This document shows positions 39,297-53,300 of a stretch of DNA of 64,000 nt, piece after piece (the stretch's first letter is position 1; every line of letters starts with the position of its first letter). The translations under genes were made by a program, and so were the position numbers. The stretch lies in NCBI GenBank assembly GCA_964017185.1, contig OZ024870.1, forward strand, positions 33,751,621-33,815,620, given 5' to 3'. Under the pieces are notes generated by a model. It saw only the letters and a program-made list of their open reading frames with translations. It searched no databases and had not been told where the DNA came from. This stretch comes from Rugalucina vietnamica (lineage: Eukaryota > Mollusca > Bivalvia > Lucinida > Lucinidae).

Positions 39297-41492
39297 TTAT
39301 TCAAGAAATGTCAACTTCGACTTCAAACTGCATAATGCCTTTAATGTGACTTAAGTGGCTACAGAAGAGGAATAATAGTTTTTTCCCTAGTTTAATGCTT
39401 TTATATTTTTTCACATGATGACACAAAGTAATGATGGCAAAAACGCTGGACATCATACATTGATTCGCTAACGTCGACTGAAGCAGCGCTTGCTTATCGG
39501 TAAAGATAATTAAAGATTATTTACGGTGAATTTGTCAACACGTCTATAGTAAAAGGCAAACTTTAAATTACCTTTGAACAGATTATGCATGTTTTCAAAG
39601 ATATATTTTCCAACTTATTTCAAAAGGATGGCTACTTAACAATGTTCGCTTATTAATGTATATATACAGGTTCATTCGAGGTTCGGCACGACAAAAAAAT
39701 GAAAAGAAAATACTTATAAATCAAACCACTTAAGATACGAAGTCTTGGCAAGTATGTTGCGGCTCTGTGCCTTTTAAACTATGAAATATGAAAACGTGAT
39801 TTCATATTCATTAAATACATTCCATTTTTTTAAACTGATGAGTTATTGGATACGTTCGGTTTCGTCGCGGCCAGTTTGATTAAAGTCAACAAATAAAAAA
39901 GATAAATTTCATCCGTTGTGCAATGAAGCCGGCAAAATACCTTGGTGGCCAAAGAAGATAGTTAAGTGGTCTATCGATATCGTTTGAGAGAGCTCCTATT
40001 GAATTGTTTGGACGGTGTGTTTGGCCATGTGGTTAGTGTAGATCTGACCAGACTGGTAAAATCTTACTCGAGTCGTGTGTTGCTTAATGTCTACAGAGGA
40101 ACTGGTTTGTCAATACTCCAAGTTTTGTTTGCCTATGACTCATTATCAATCTCATTTTTATATCATGTATATGGCCAGATGGGTCAGCTTCTTGACTTTT
40201 TTTTCACACTTCAATCATACTTAATTTGAAGACTGAGTTATAACCATATATGGTAGTACAAAGCCAGTCTGAATAGCATTTGTATTTTCTTTGTATGTGA
40301 TCGCCATATTAAATTTTGATTACCACATTTCTCCAATTTATATTTATTGATGGAATATTTTTTTCTGATCCGGTCCAGTTCCTTGATATTGTTTATTCAA
40401 CTTATCCCTATACATGTACCTAAGTTGAGTCCCATGACACAATCTCATGATCTTGTGACCTCGAAAATAAAAATTACTCATTCAAGTGTGATTATAAATG
40501 GACTGCTTTGTTTGTTGTTAAAAGATAACCGACAAAATCCACGGCTAGAAAATTTCGTCATGTACATGTATTTATCGTCTGTTTCAACAAAATTACACCA
40601 TCAGGCATCTGAAACATTGTTTTTAAGAAAACACAGAGTGCGTGAGTGAGTCCTTGAGTGACACAGTGTTAACCTTATTCACATATTAATTATACATGCG
40701 TCTGTAATCATTACAATAGAGGCGACCTTTTGCAACAACTTTGTCGTAAAGCATTAACGTCAATAGGATTTTAAGCATCTTTGCTTAAAAGGTTCTCAAT
40801 AAATTTCTGGATAGTTTTCTAAATAGTTTTAATAGCCCATCCCGAATGTTCTTCCCATCTTGCTAAAGTCAGGCACCCATCCCACACCTGAGATGATGAT
40901 AGGAAATTGATCGACTCAGTATATGTTGATAGATAGATAGGATATGCTACCTCGAGCTTGCTTTTGTACGGTCATTGTACCCCAAATAGGAAAAAAATAT
41001 AAAAAATGAATGCTGGCTAGTGGCATCTACATTGTTTAAACCTTTAGTTACCCATTGAATTAGACCGGAAACCGTTCATCGTTTTTATTGGTGAATAAGG
41101 TGGGTAATGAGATGTCCGATATAGCAGGAGAAAGGTTTCGTACCAGATTTGTTCTATATAGAATCCGCTCCAGTAGTGTAAATAAGCGCACTTTACTCCT
41201 TAGAGTGCTATAACAGGACTACAGTTGAGGGTCAGGGGCAATATTTCACGGTGTGATAATCATTAGAAAAAAAGACTGGTAGGGTTGAAACAGGGGCGAA
41301 CGAGTGGGTGCTTTAAAATTGATTAAGGAGCGAGATGACTCGCATTTTTTTCTACACGATTTCAATGCCAATAGTTCTACTCGGGCATGCGCATAGAAGG
41401 GCACCTTGGAAACGCACAAACATTGGACAAAAATTCGCAGTGGAACAAGTGTTTTGTTTTCAGTTTTGTGATTTCAAGCATCAGAGGCCAAA
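39297..41492. other. divergent intergenic region between the MOXD1-like gene and ODAD3
   Basis: About 2.2 kb between two genes transcribed away from each other. It should hold the missing first exon of the MOXD1-like gene and the ODAD3 promoter. I found no ATG exon with a convincing donor and signal peptide. Short frames (39966-40229, 40347-40649) show no recognisable family. Confidence 0.4.
41400..41413 (+). promoter_or_regulatory. degenerate X-box (RFX) candidate upstream of ODAD3
   Basis: GGCACCTTGGAAAC lies 80 bases before the ODAD3 start codon and agrees with GTTGCCATGGAAAC at 10 of 14 positions, including the 3' half-site GGAAAC. RFX factors drive motile-cilium genes in animals, so position and gene class fit. 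The match is imperfect and untested. Confidence 0.3.
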
Positions 41493-44400
41493 ATGCCTGC
41501 TGGGGCGCCAGTGAATAACCGTCCTCTTACAGAGCTGATGGAGGAGCTTAAAGCAAAAATAGCTCTGCTTGGTAAGAGCGAGTTTACCTGAATAAAAGTG
41601 AATTATTTCGGGTGGAAATTTTTGCATTTTGAGTTTCATTAGACTGGTACTGTCGCTCTCTATATGACACAGTCGCTTCACTGGTATGGAATGTGAGCCA
41701 GTCAATCAGCATTTCAGCTACAATTTTTCGGCTTTAGCATTACTAGTGCATATATCATCCATATGACATCGATGCTATCTCGACTTCTCGTGTGGTCTTG
41801 CATTAGGCAGACCCTGTGGCTGAGCGGTTAAGAGCGCTCACGGTCTCTTAATCACTTGATCATTTCACCATGGTGTCTGGTGTAGGTTCGAGCCCTGCAT
41901 TGGCCACATGTGAGACAAGCCAAATTCTGCTTGCGGGTGTGCCAGGTGTTTTTTGTGTGTGTGTGTGTGTGTGGGGGGGGGGGGGTTCTCCCATTTTTGC
42001 TCCACCTACTGACTGGCCCGTCTCAAATGAGCTGAAATAATCTTGAATGGGACGTAAAACTGAATTAAAAAAAAATGTGTCAAAAATGTAAAGGAATGAC
42101 TTTGCATCACAGGTTTTTAGATATGTAAAATTGTAAGACCGTCACATGTTCTAATTCTTCACAGGTTTTAGGTGATCCCCAAGTACACTTAAAAAATCAT
42201 TTTAAATGCCAACTCATCAGACTGGGATCAGTACTTATCATTAGTCCTGCACTTAAAAAAATAATTGAAGCAGTCAGACACACCACAAGTCAGACCTGTG
42301 TAATTTTCATAATTTCAGAGGGAGATAGAAAAGCCTACTATGAGACGTCTCAGTATACTATGCAAAAGAACAGAGAGGGTATTCTGAAGCTGAGAAAAGA
42401 AAACAAAGAACTGAGGAAGAAGCTTAGTGATTCCTTATCTGTAAGGGGCTTTGTAGAATTTTTAATCTTTGCAGTTTGCTATTAAAAACTTATCTTTCTA
42501 TGAGGAATGCGTGTGTGACTAAATAAATGTATATTGAAAAAAAAAAAAAAATCAATCTGTTTGTTTTGTTTTTTTAGGTGGGGGTGGGAGGCAGGAGTTG
42601 CTCTCAAAGTGATTTCTTTTTTAGTTCATGATATAGTGTCAGAGTCCGTCATGAATCTCTTCCTCTCAAATGATTTTATTGAAAATTGATGTTATTGACA
42701 ACTTGTTTGTGTCTTTGTATCTAAATAAAAAAATAAATAAATGAGAAAAAATGTCTTTATTGAGTACATGTAATATCTTCAGAAACAACAATCAATAGTG
42801 GCTGAATAGAGTATGAAATGTCTTGCTATGCCGGTATGACAGTGCTGTTTTATAAGGCTCTAGCCTGCAATGCATAAATACCCATGTAGCTTTGTTTAGT
42901 AACACAGGGTGAATGTTCATTTATTTACAGCAAGATCAACATGTTATCAACAAGGCATTTCAAGAGCACCCAGTGGAGAGAGCCTCCATGAAGAACAAAA
43001 CTGGCAGGGTAAGTAGTATAATGGTCTCAGTTAAAAACCATGTTACATGAAAAAATAGGTGGCTGCCACTGCCTTAGTTACAGTGACTGATTTCTGTGCT
43101 CTTAATCATTTGATCATCTCATTGCTATGGATTTGAGCCTCACTTGAGTTGTGAGGGGCAAGTCAAGCTCAAGCTGTATGTTCGTTTAGTGATTCCCCAG
43201 GTTACTCTCTTTGTAGTTGGAGCAAAGTTATTTTTAATCGTCAGTCTGTGTCAGCACATTACTACTTTATAATTCTTTTTTTATTTTGATATTACAGCAA
43301 GCCATTACTGTCATGGACTTCAAAGTATGTGACACAGTGAAGCGTCTCAATGCCCTTCGCCACCAGACAGCCTGTAAACAGAAGAAGCTGGAGGATTTAC
43401 AGACCCAGTATAACCAGATGATGAAAGATGCTTCCGATGCTGTTGCAACTGACAAGGGTGAATCACAGGATGCCCAGGTATCTGATTTTGACCTCTAGAT
43501 GTTTCATTACAAAAACATGCCCATGCGATATACAGAGATTTTTAAAGTTGTAGAAATTAAAAAATTTTAGTAGAAAAAATTTGATATTTTTCTTATTTTT
43601 GCTCAAAACATAGATTGTGGTACACATTCTAATGAGTACTCACAATCTATGATTTAGAGCGAAAATAAGCAAAATAGGTACAGCCCTGCATACCCCGTTT
43701 TTTTCTATATAAAGCTGGGGTATAAGAGGGTATTCATTACACGGAAATGTTTTCCTGATGTAATGTTGAAGGATGTGAACAGTATAACAGGATAATGAAC
43801 AATACTTTAAGACAAGAAGTTGTGTATACCAAAATTCTTATGACTAGGAAAAGTTTGAAGGCCTTATTCTTTCCAACACTTTGTTACCGTGGACAGTGGG
43901 TAAATTTTTGATTCCATTCCTCTGAACAATTAATTCAGATATGTAATTTTAGCATTGAAGAGCAAAGATGTAAATCAAACCCACCATACTGTATTTTGAA
44001 TATCCAAAAGCTGGGTGTCATGTGTCTTGTATAATACATAAATTTCACCTATTATTGTTTTTTTTTTTTTTTTTCACTAGGAAATGAGATATCTGGAGAA
44101 CAGCTATGACAAGACAAAACTTAAGAATGATGAAGCCACTCACCTTAGATGTATCTACATTGACATCAAGAGAAGACTAGAAACAGTAGGTATCATGTAT
44201 TTGACTGTAAATACATGTGAGCCGCCCCATGGGAAAACCAACAATCTGCCTAGGCGAAAACAAAGGCGCAGATCAGCTTCGCAGTAACTGTGAAGCTGAT
44301 CAGCGCCTTTGTTTTCGCTACTCGGATAGTACAATTCCTCCTCTACTTAGGTCCAAAATTTCAAGCTTCTAGCTCTTTTCTGTGACTGTACAGGACGGTT

Positions 44401-47400
44401 TGTGTCAGATCTGTCCGGAAACCACATTGTTGGTTTTCCCACGAGGCGGCTCATGTATCGAGTCTGAAAATTGACTGGAACTTGCCATAAATATTCTGTT
44501 TTTTAAAACAATACAAGATATTTTTGAGAGAATTAATGATTTATAAAAAGATTCATAGATTTATACCAAATACATTTTCCCCTTGTTAAACTAGTAGGAA
44601 TTATTATCGAAGCAGCTTTTCAGGATGTTCGCTGCTAACATTTGACATTTCGGAACTTCCGGTTTTTCTTTTCTTGAATATCTCGTAAACGGTTGCAGAT
44701 ATTTTCCTAATATTTTATATTTGAATACATATTGATAACATGCATCGAATGAGCCATGAAAATTGTCAATCTAAGAAACTTCATTTTTTCACCCCATTTT
44801 CTGCAACTTTTCAGAAAATTTTAGTTGTCAGTAAAATTTAGGGGGTAGGGTAGATTAAACTTGAATATTACACATCTTCAAATTAATTGCACTAGTTCGA
44901 TGTTTATTTTAGCAACAGTATATGTGTACATGGTCTTCTAAGTCATTCTTTGTGTCTTGGGTGTGCTGGTTTTAAAATTTAAGGTGGTTTTATGAAATGG
45001 GCTTTTAGAAACAAAACAGCCGAAAAAAGGCTGAAAATGGCGATTTTCAAGTTGTTGGTTCTCTCTTATATGCTCACTTACCCTATATATTTCTTTCTTT
45101 TATTCGAACAATATTACCAAGTTCTATGTTGTGTGAAAATACAAGAAAAAGTTTGAATTAACAAATATGGGTTTGGTACATTTCAAAATATTGATTTTTT
45201 CCGACTTTTCAAGAATGGGGGTAGGGTTGGAAAAGGAATCGTAAAATTTTGTCATCCACTCCAAGTTGCAAATTTTTCTATGCTTTTGGTCCAAAGTTGT
45301 CTGCGCTACGTAAATATTATGACTTTTGAAAACATTCTAGGTGTATTTTTGTTCAATACAGGTATGTTTCAAAGAATTAAAAATTAAATTAATTTTACCA
45401 AATTTAAAACATGGTGCTCAGAGGTCTCATTCAGAGGCCTGTAGCTTGAAAAAATGCACACTACCCTATATTTATTTTGTTTTCAAATGTCTTGTGTTAT
45501 ATTTTGGAATAAAAAAAGAGTGGTTAGAAAAAAGTTTGAATACTTTTTCATTGGCAGCGAACATCCTTAAAAGATTTTTATCATTAAAATACATTTTGGA
45601 AAAACCTGATATATTACTATAGTAAGGTACTTCAAAGCAAGACATACAGTCTAATATAAAGCATTTACCATATGAGCTGCTGCATCAGAAAACCAACAAT
45701 CTGCATATGTGAAAACAAAGGCGCAGATCAGCTGTGCAGTAACTGCACAGATGATCAGCGCCTCTGTTTCCGCCACACAGATAGTACAATTCCTGTTGTT
45801 CATACATCCGAAATTTCAAGCTTAACAGCCCTGTTTGTGTTGGACCTGGTCAGAGTGCAAATTGTTGGTTTTCTCATGCACAAGCTCATATCTCCTCAAA
45901 CTACGTTTTAGTTGGGAATCTTTCGTTTGACTGTACCTGAGGTAATTTATACCTGTGAGGTATCTAACTATGGCCTTCAAACAAACAATCAAACATGTTT
46001 CATCAACAGGAAGCTGAGGTATTTCCCAGCAGGCTTGACAGCATGGAAGCCGAGATCCAGTCTACCCGTGCAGAGATCAAGGAACTCCGAGCCATGCACG
46101 ACGATGCCCAGATCTCTAAAGAGGCGGCACAGGCGGAACTGGCCAAACATGAGAAGGTGGTGTACACAGAGAGAAAGAAGAGAGAAGTTGAGTTACAGAA
46201 GATGAAGAAAGAAGCAGAGGAAAAGAAGATGCAACATGAGAGGATTGATAGGAGAATTGTAAGTTTCGGCATCTAGATTCTTGGTTTAAACAATATTTGT
46301 TTGTCCATTAACACATATTTATGTTACAAGCTTATTATATTTGAGCATTTGGATAGGAAAGCAAGCTGTAATAGCTTATATATATCCTCTCCAAGAGAGG
46401 GGATATATATCCTCTCCTTTGGAGAGGATCTAGTTCTTATGTTTTATTGGTTGGGGTTTTTATGAGGAAACTACTTTTTAAGGGTTTTCGGAGAGTCAGG
46501 CACAATGCACCCAGTCCCTGACTGGGCACTATAAAGCTTGATTAGTATGTCAGACTTGTATTGAAGAAATCTCCACATCTGGCACATTTTATTGTGAAAT
46601 TTCACAAAATACTTTTACGGCAATTATTTCTCTTCCAATGATTAAAAAAATGGTGAAATATATGTTCACAAATTACTGGTTACCTGCTTCTGGTAGGCCT
46701 GCTTTAAAAACAACTACATTTGTAATTGTCTTGACATGATCTTAGATGAGATAGGGCCTGTAAAAATTGAAAAATAGATACATTTTGAATTGCTAACAGA
46801 TAAAGTTTGAATAAGAATTTTGCCAAGAAAAGGCAGTGATCCTGACCCTTCATGTGATGAATTTATTTCTTCTATTGATTTGATAAAGGGGTAAAGACTT
46901 ATATCAATTTACAATAACATGTACTATAAAATGTGCATAACAATTACTTTATCCTGCAGGCCCAGAGAAGTTCTATACAACAAGATGACATTTCTCCAGG
47001 CGACAAGCAAGGATCCCAGGGGGAAGAACAGCAACAGAAGATTACAACCTATGAGGAAGCTTTCAAACAAATTAAAGAGGCCACTGGGGTAGCAGATACT
47101 TGGGTAGGTACCAGAAATTTTTGCTAATAAAACATACTGGAAAAAATGTAATGGTCCTAATATTTGGATGTCTCAAAAAATTTTAATCACTCTTTAATAA
47201 AACAAAGAAAATGTACCACAGAGAAATGCCTTATGAAACACAAAATTGGATTGCATACTTTGAAGACCTTTTGTAACACAGCATATGCTGATAATGTCTG
47301 TACAAAATCTTGAGGTTAACTGTATTTTAGTCAGATTCTGTCTTGGGTATGAATGTGGAAAGCTAGTATGATCATTGTCATTTTGTTTGTTTATTTTATA

Positions 47401-50350
47401 ACATATGCATGTATGTAAACAAAAAACTATAAATTGTTTAAAATGAATTTCATGAATCAGGTAGATTTATTTGAAGAATACTTGGTTAGTTCAAAATTGA
47501 AATCTATCAGATCAAATAAAACAGAGCAGTGGCATGAGTAAAACAACATTTTAAGGTTCTGACCAAGTCTGACACAAACCAGGCTGTATAGTCACAGATG
47601 GAGGCAGAAGATGCATTGTACTATCCATGGTTGAAAAAGTGAAACAAAGGGGCTGATCAGCTGTAGGTGAGAAGAGTTAAACATGTTGCCTATTTTCAAA
47701 CTTTTGAATGAAATGCAGGATGATAGCTTGAAAAAGCACAAATACAAGAGATCCATGCGGAAGATTTTAGGGGTTTGTGGTTCAGTTGTCCCTTTTTAAA
47801 AATCAGTGTAACACATAGAACCCATGCTATAAAATATAGAAGTTTTCGTTTGATTTAAACCGTTTTAAAATATTATAAACAGTATGAATTTTCTCATTTT
47901 ATGTACTACATGTATTTTATGCTGTGTTTACTTAAATTACATGACTGTCAGGAAGTTTACTGTGTGCTTTCACTTTTATACATCTCATTTGACTTGAAAT
48001 GAAAATATAGAAATCTGATAGTGTTTAGATAGGATATGCAGAATTTTAACGGCCATGCCATCATTTCACATACTTTATGTACGCGCCATTGTTTATCAAC
48101 GAGTTGAGGCACTGTTATTGGAAGCTTAAAATGATTGTTAAGCATTCAAATGATTCCCATTTATATATAAAAGGCTCTATCATTTAAAGGCAGCAATATG
48201 ATGCTGCACATAATAGCTTACTGTTCAGGGTTTTCCTAGTTGTATACACAAAGCTGAGCAAACACAGACTGTTTCCTGACAGTGACAACAATTGTAAAAC
48301 CTTAGCTTTGCATGATTTACCTGTATATTTTATTTCTTTTTATTCAAAACTTTTTCATTTTTCATTAAAGTACACTTCTTGATCATTTTGTCATATAACT
48401 AGAAGATACACCTTTATATTACTTAACCAGAAACTTAAAGACATGAATTGTCTGTTGCTTTTTACAGCTCAGCGTAGATTTGGCTTTTATAGATTGGAAC
48501 GAAGTTCTCTTTAGATTTTGTCATCTTTTACCCAATGTCCTGTAGTTTTTGTTTCATTTTAATTTGTTTATATTTCATATTTGCTCAGATTTATATATGA
48601 AAATCTGTTAACAACAACTTAAAGGTATCACAAAGAGGTGCGACCTAAACATAATTTAAAGAAAATCATATATAATCTTGTTAACACTGGTTTACACTTT
48701 TTAGACAAAATTGATTTGTTTGAATCAATTTAGCATATATTTTGACCTATTGCCTCTTTTTAAAGGCTCTAAACAACAATCACATTTTTGGGCTTCTTTC
48801 AGGGGTTTTCAGACATAATTTTTAAGATCTGTTAGCACGCATAGGCAGTTTAAGTATTGTCTTCATATCCTGCATTTCAACTAGGTAAAAAAAAACAACA
48901 ACAAAGAATACAAGAAGAAAAATAAAAAAAACAAAACAAAAAAACATGTAACGTGATGCTTCCTTAGAAGATGCATTGTATCTGTTTTGAAGGAAAATGT
49001 TCAAGATACAGCAAAATATAAAAGATAGTCACATAATGTATCAGTTTGTTGGAAAATGTTGTTAAAGGTTTATAGATAACCCATTTTAGTGCAAAAGTAT
49101 TTAAGATAGTAATGTATTGAATATGTAATTGTAGGAGGTTGTTCATCGCTTTGAGAACCAGAAAGACACGACTCGTCATCTGGAGGAACTGAAGAAAGAC
49201 AATGAGAAACAGATCTTACGACTGAAGGAAGAAAAAGAGAAATTACAACAAGAATTTGAAGAAATGAAGTACACTGGGGACTCCAAACTATCAGGGTAGG
49301 ACTTTGGGTTCAGTCACTGGTTTTGTTCATAGGGAGAAGTGTGTCCCAGAAATTGATGAGGACTAAAGTGTCTAATGTGTATGCACTCTTGTGTCTAATG
49401 AATGAAAACTCTAAGAAAGAAACATAGATGACTTTATCAATGGAAAAATATTTGGTTTCATGGACACTTTATCTCCCTTGTCACACCTTACCATGTACAT
49501 AAACATTACACTTACGTTATTGTCCCTTCCAGCTATGGTTGTTGTATCCAGAAATACAAATAATTGTTGAAACTTTGTGACTATTAAAGCTTGAGACCTT
49601 CATCATGTTATTTTTGGTGTTCTAATATGACTGACTGTTTACAGTGGGCAGAAGATGCTAGAAGACTTCCAGAACCATTTGGAGAAGGAAGAAGATAGAA
49701 GAGATGATGCAGAAGAGAAACTACAGCGCTCCAGCAAGATCTTGGTCTCTGTGAAGGCGGGAGTGGAACATTTGGCTGATAAATTACATCATCTTAAAGC
49801 TGTAAGTTGGGCTGTTTTGGTATTGAAATGCAATTCTGAGCTTGACTGATCAGAAAATTATGATCCGGTTAGATTAATTTTCTAACCAACTTTTAATATA
49901 TTTGGCCCCATTTGGATTATACTAGTCTTTTTATCGACTACCCTGTTGCAAAATTACACTCATTCCCTTTGGCCTAATCTATAGGGTCACTGAAGAGGCT
50001 TAAGCAGCCGAAACTGTGGTATGGCTCATCTGCTTTCTCTTTAATATGTTCACAGTTTTTAAAGGATCTCAGTTTTATTTTCATTTATATGTTAAAAGAA
50101 TAAATTGGCATTTGAGGCCAGTAAAGACCCCTGCCCCCACCCCTATTTGGAATCATTAAAATACTAGGTTCTGAATAAAGAAAGATTGGGTCGATCTCAC
50201 TCACCCCTGAGGATTCAAGTACTACTTCATTCATATGGAACGAGCCAAGTTATGTTCGCGGTGTGTTGGTGGGTTTTTTCTTTCCTCTGGTTTCCCCCTT
50301 CTGTTCCACACCTTATTATTTTGAAATGAGAAAACTAATTTTGGAATGGA

Positions 50351-50390
<40 letters not shown>

Positions 50391-53300
50391 CACACACAGA
50401 GCTAATAGCTATCTATTTCTTTATCACAGCCATTATGCCTCCTTATAGTATACATTACCTAAATGGTATGTTGTCATTTTTCAGCCGTATAAAAGAGTAA
50501 GATATTGTTCTATGATTAGTAATGTTTATTCCATGTTTTATTAAAAATTCAGCTGTTGTATAAATTAAGCTGTTATGATCGACTTGAGTTTTGGACAGAC
50601 ATCTTTAGACAAACAGTGCTGAACGAGGTGGTTCATTTTATTGGCTACAGTACCCATAAGATTTCAAGTTGCATTGTTTGTTAAAAATTTATGTGTTGTT
50701 TGTTTCTGTTTGTTCTTTTGTCTTTTTTTTAGTTTATTTTTCAAAGACTCTCTTCTAGGTATGACATAGGTGAATGTTTTCAACATCAATACTGAATTCA
50801 ATATTTGAAAGATATTTGTCAGTGTAAAGACACAATAGTTTTCTGTGTTTGAAAAACAACTTTTCAGTGTTGAGAATTTATGCAGCTTTCATTCATGTAA
50901 CCATAGTCGAGAATGCCATTTACTGATGACATTTGCAATCATTTTTGAGCCCAGTTTGTGCACTTTAAGCGTGATCACTGTTAAGCATAGTCCAGACTGT
51001 TTGTCACCCTTTTAATATTCCTGTTCAGTTGCCTGAAAAAATGTTTCATTTGAATTAGAAAATGGTCAACTACCTTGAAGTGGAAAATATTAGGGAGGTG
51101 TTCAGTTGTATCACAACATTTCAATGTAGAATTTACTGTAAATTTGGAAATATTCGCATGACTTTTATTTTGCAAATTTTCCTTTTCCGAGTTGTTCTCG
51201 AGGTCTTAAATTCGTGAATGACCTTTGGCTTAACATATACTCAGTACATAAAGAAACACAAAACATATATTTTCGGCTTTAACTTGTATGATTTTAACGA
51301 ACCATTTCAAGCGTATGTGGTGATGAAAATTGTTTTTTACTCCTTTAAACAAACTTCTTATGGTCATTTTGTTTTTTAAAGCGATATTTAATCACTTTCT
51401 GATTGCTTCTCGTGAATCAGAATTGAGTTTGTGAGTCACTCAGACTAGCTTTGGCTGCTATAGCCAACAACATGAATAAGTAGCCAAATGCCCAAAACAG
51501 TGGCCAATCTAACACACTAAAGAAATTTGTTTCATAAGTAAAATTTCGGGCTTGGCTGCACGTGAAATGTGTCAAACACTCTTCCAAAAGAATATTACTG
51601 TCTAAAGCGCATTTGTATACTGTCCATAAAATGTAAGGCACCTTACATTTTGCCAAAATTGGCAAAACGTCAAGGTTGTCCAAAAATTAAATTCGAGGTA
51701 GCAGCAAATTGCAAATTATGCTATATTGACGCCGTGAACTGTAGTAAAGTTTTAAGCTGTCAGCTTCTAAATGTTTGCCTTAACCTGGATTGTAACACTA
51801 AGAGAAACCTTTTTAATGAACCGGAAGTTTGGAAAAAATGACTTGAAATTTTAACTGAAGGTAAGCATTAAGAGAGTCATATGTATGTATTAGTATGCTA
51901 TCGAAAAAGGGACACATTTTTCCAACAATTTGATCAAAATGTTGAATTTCCAACGCACATGAATTTTTTGTAAAACACATTTTTTAAAAAAATCCCAGAA
52001 AATTTTCCAGTTAATGAAATTCAATTAGCTTGGTGGTCCACAATGATCATACGAAAAGCAAAAGTTTGTTTAATTTTTCTCTCGGTTGTGATTTTTTTTG
52101 GGAAAAATGTTGATTTCACATGTTTTCTGCAAAAGCATTTCACCATTTTTAAATCGCAATGAAACTCAATTGGGAAACACTCATATGAAGGGCAAATCCT
52201 TACAAAATTTTTAATTTTGAAAATATTTTAACTTTACGCAAAAAAAAATAAAAATGAAAAATTTGTGTTTCTTTTTGTACTGAGTATTATAATAATTTAA
52301 TAAGAATAGTGAAAAAAAAAAGGTTGCACCTGCTTAAAGAAAATTAAATTCATAAATGTACTTGCATATTAAAGCATAATTTGAGCTATGTACATTGGAT
52401 GTGTGGAACCTATGGTGCGTACCTGCTAAGCTGATTAGGACCTTTATCGTCTAAAGTTTGATAGTTTTACTATCCTTTTTCTCAACTTTAAATCAAACTT
52501 TCAACCTTTTTACAATTTTTGAGACTGTACCGTAAACTTTGTGCCACAGCTACTTGTTCACCTCAAAGATTGGAATTTGAAGTCATTATGAAAACTTGCC
52601 CATGCAATATACAGAGATTTTTAAAGTTGTAAAAAATGAAAATTTTCAGCTGAAAATTTTTTATATTTTTCTTATTCTTGCTCAAAACATAGATTGTGGT
52701 AACATGTTAGAACTGCCTCGGTTAGGCGGTTCTAACGAGTACCCACAATATATGTTTTGGAATAAGAATAAGAAAAATAGGTATACTCCTGTAAACCCCA
52801 GTTTTACTATATGAAATCAGGGTTTAATTATATATTGCACAGACATGTTTCGTGAAGTATTGCCTACTTATATCTGAAGCATGTAACATGTTTTCATATT
52901 ATTATTTTACAGTCATTTGCCAAGACAGTAAGATATAATCTATCGAACTGTTATGTTATTTTCTTGTGTTCTAAAAAATACAGCACTATGAACTAGAAAG
53001 TAGTTTAATACCTTAAAAAATGCTGAGCGTTTCCTCTTGTTTAAATTACTTAAATTACATAATATACAATTATTGACTATTGAGTCATTGAATATGATGT
53101 GATATCCAACAGAGACTACCAATATTGACCGAGGCGAAGCCGAGGTCAATATTGGTAGTCTCTGTTGGATATCACATCATATTCAATGACTCAATAGTCA
53201 ACAATTGTTTTATTATATAACACTCTTTTAAAAATAATTTTAAAATAACTATAATTATCTGTAAATGAATAAGTGTATACATTTAGTTTACATATAGTCC

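Noticed and set aside
41808..41910. True tRNA gene
   Set aside because: A and B boxes are present but the acceptor stem does not close, and a SINE body and A-rich tail follow.
50263..50448. 61-codon frame with HTHTHT run
   Set aside because: It is produced by the CA microsatellite.
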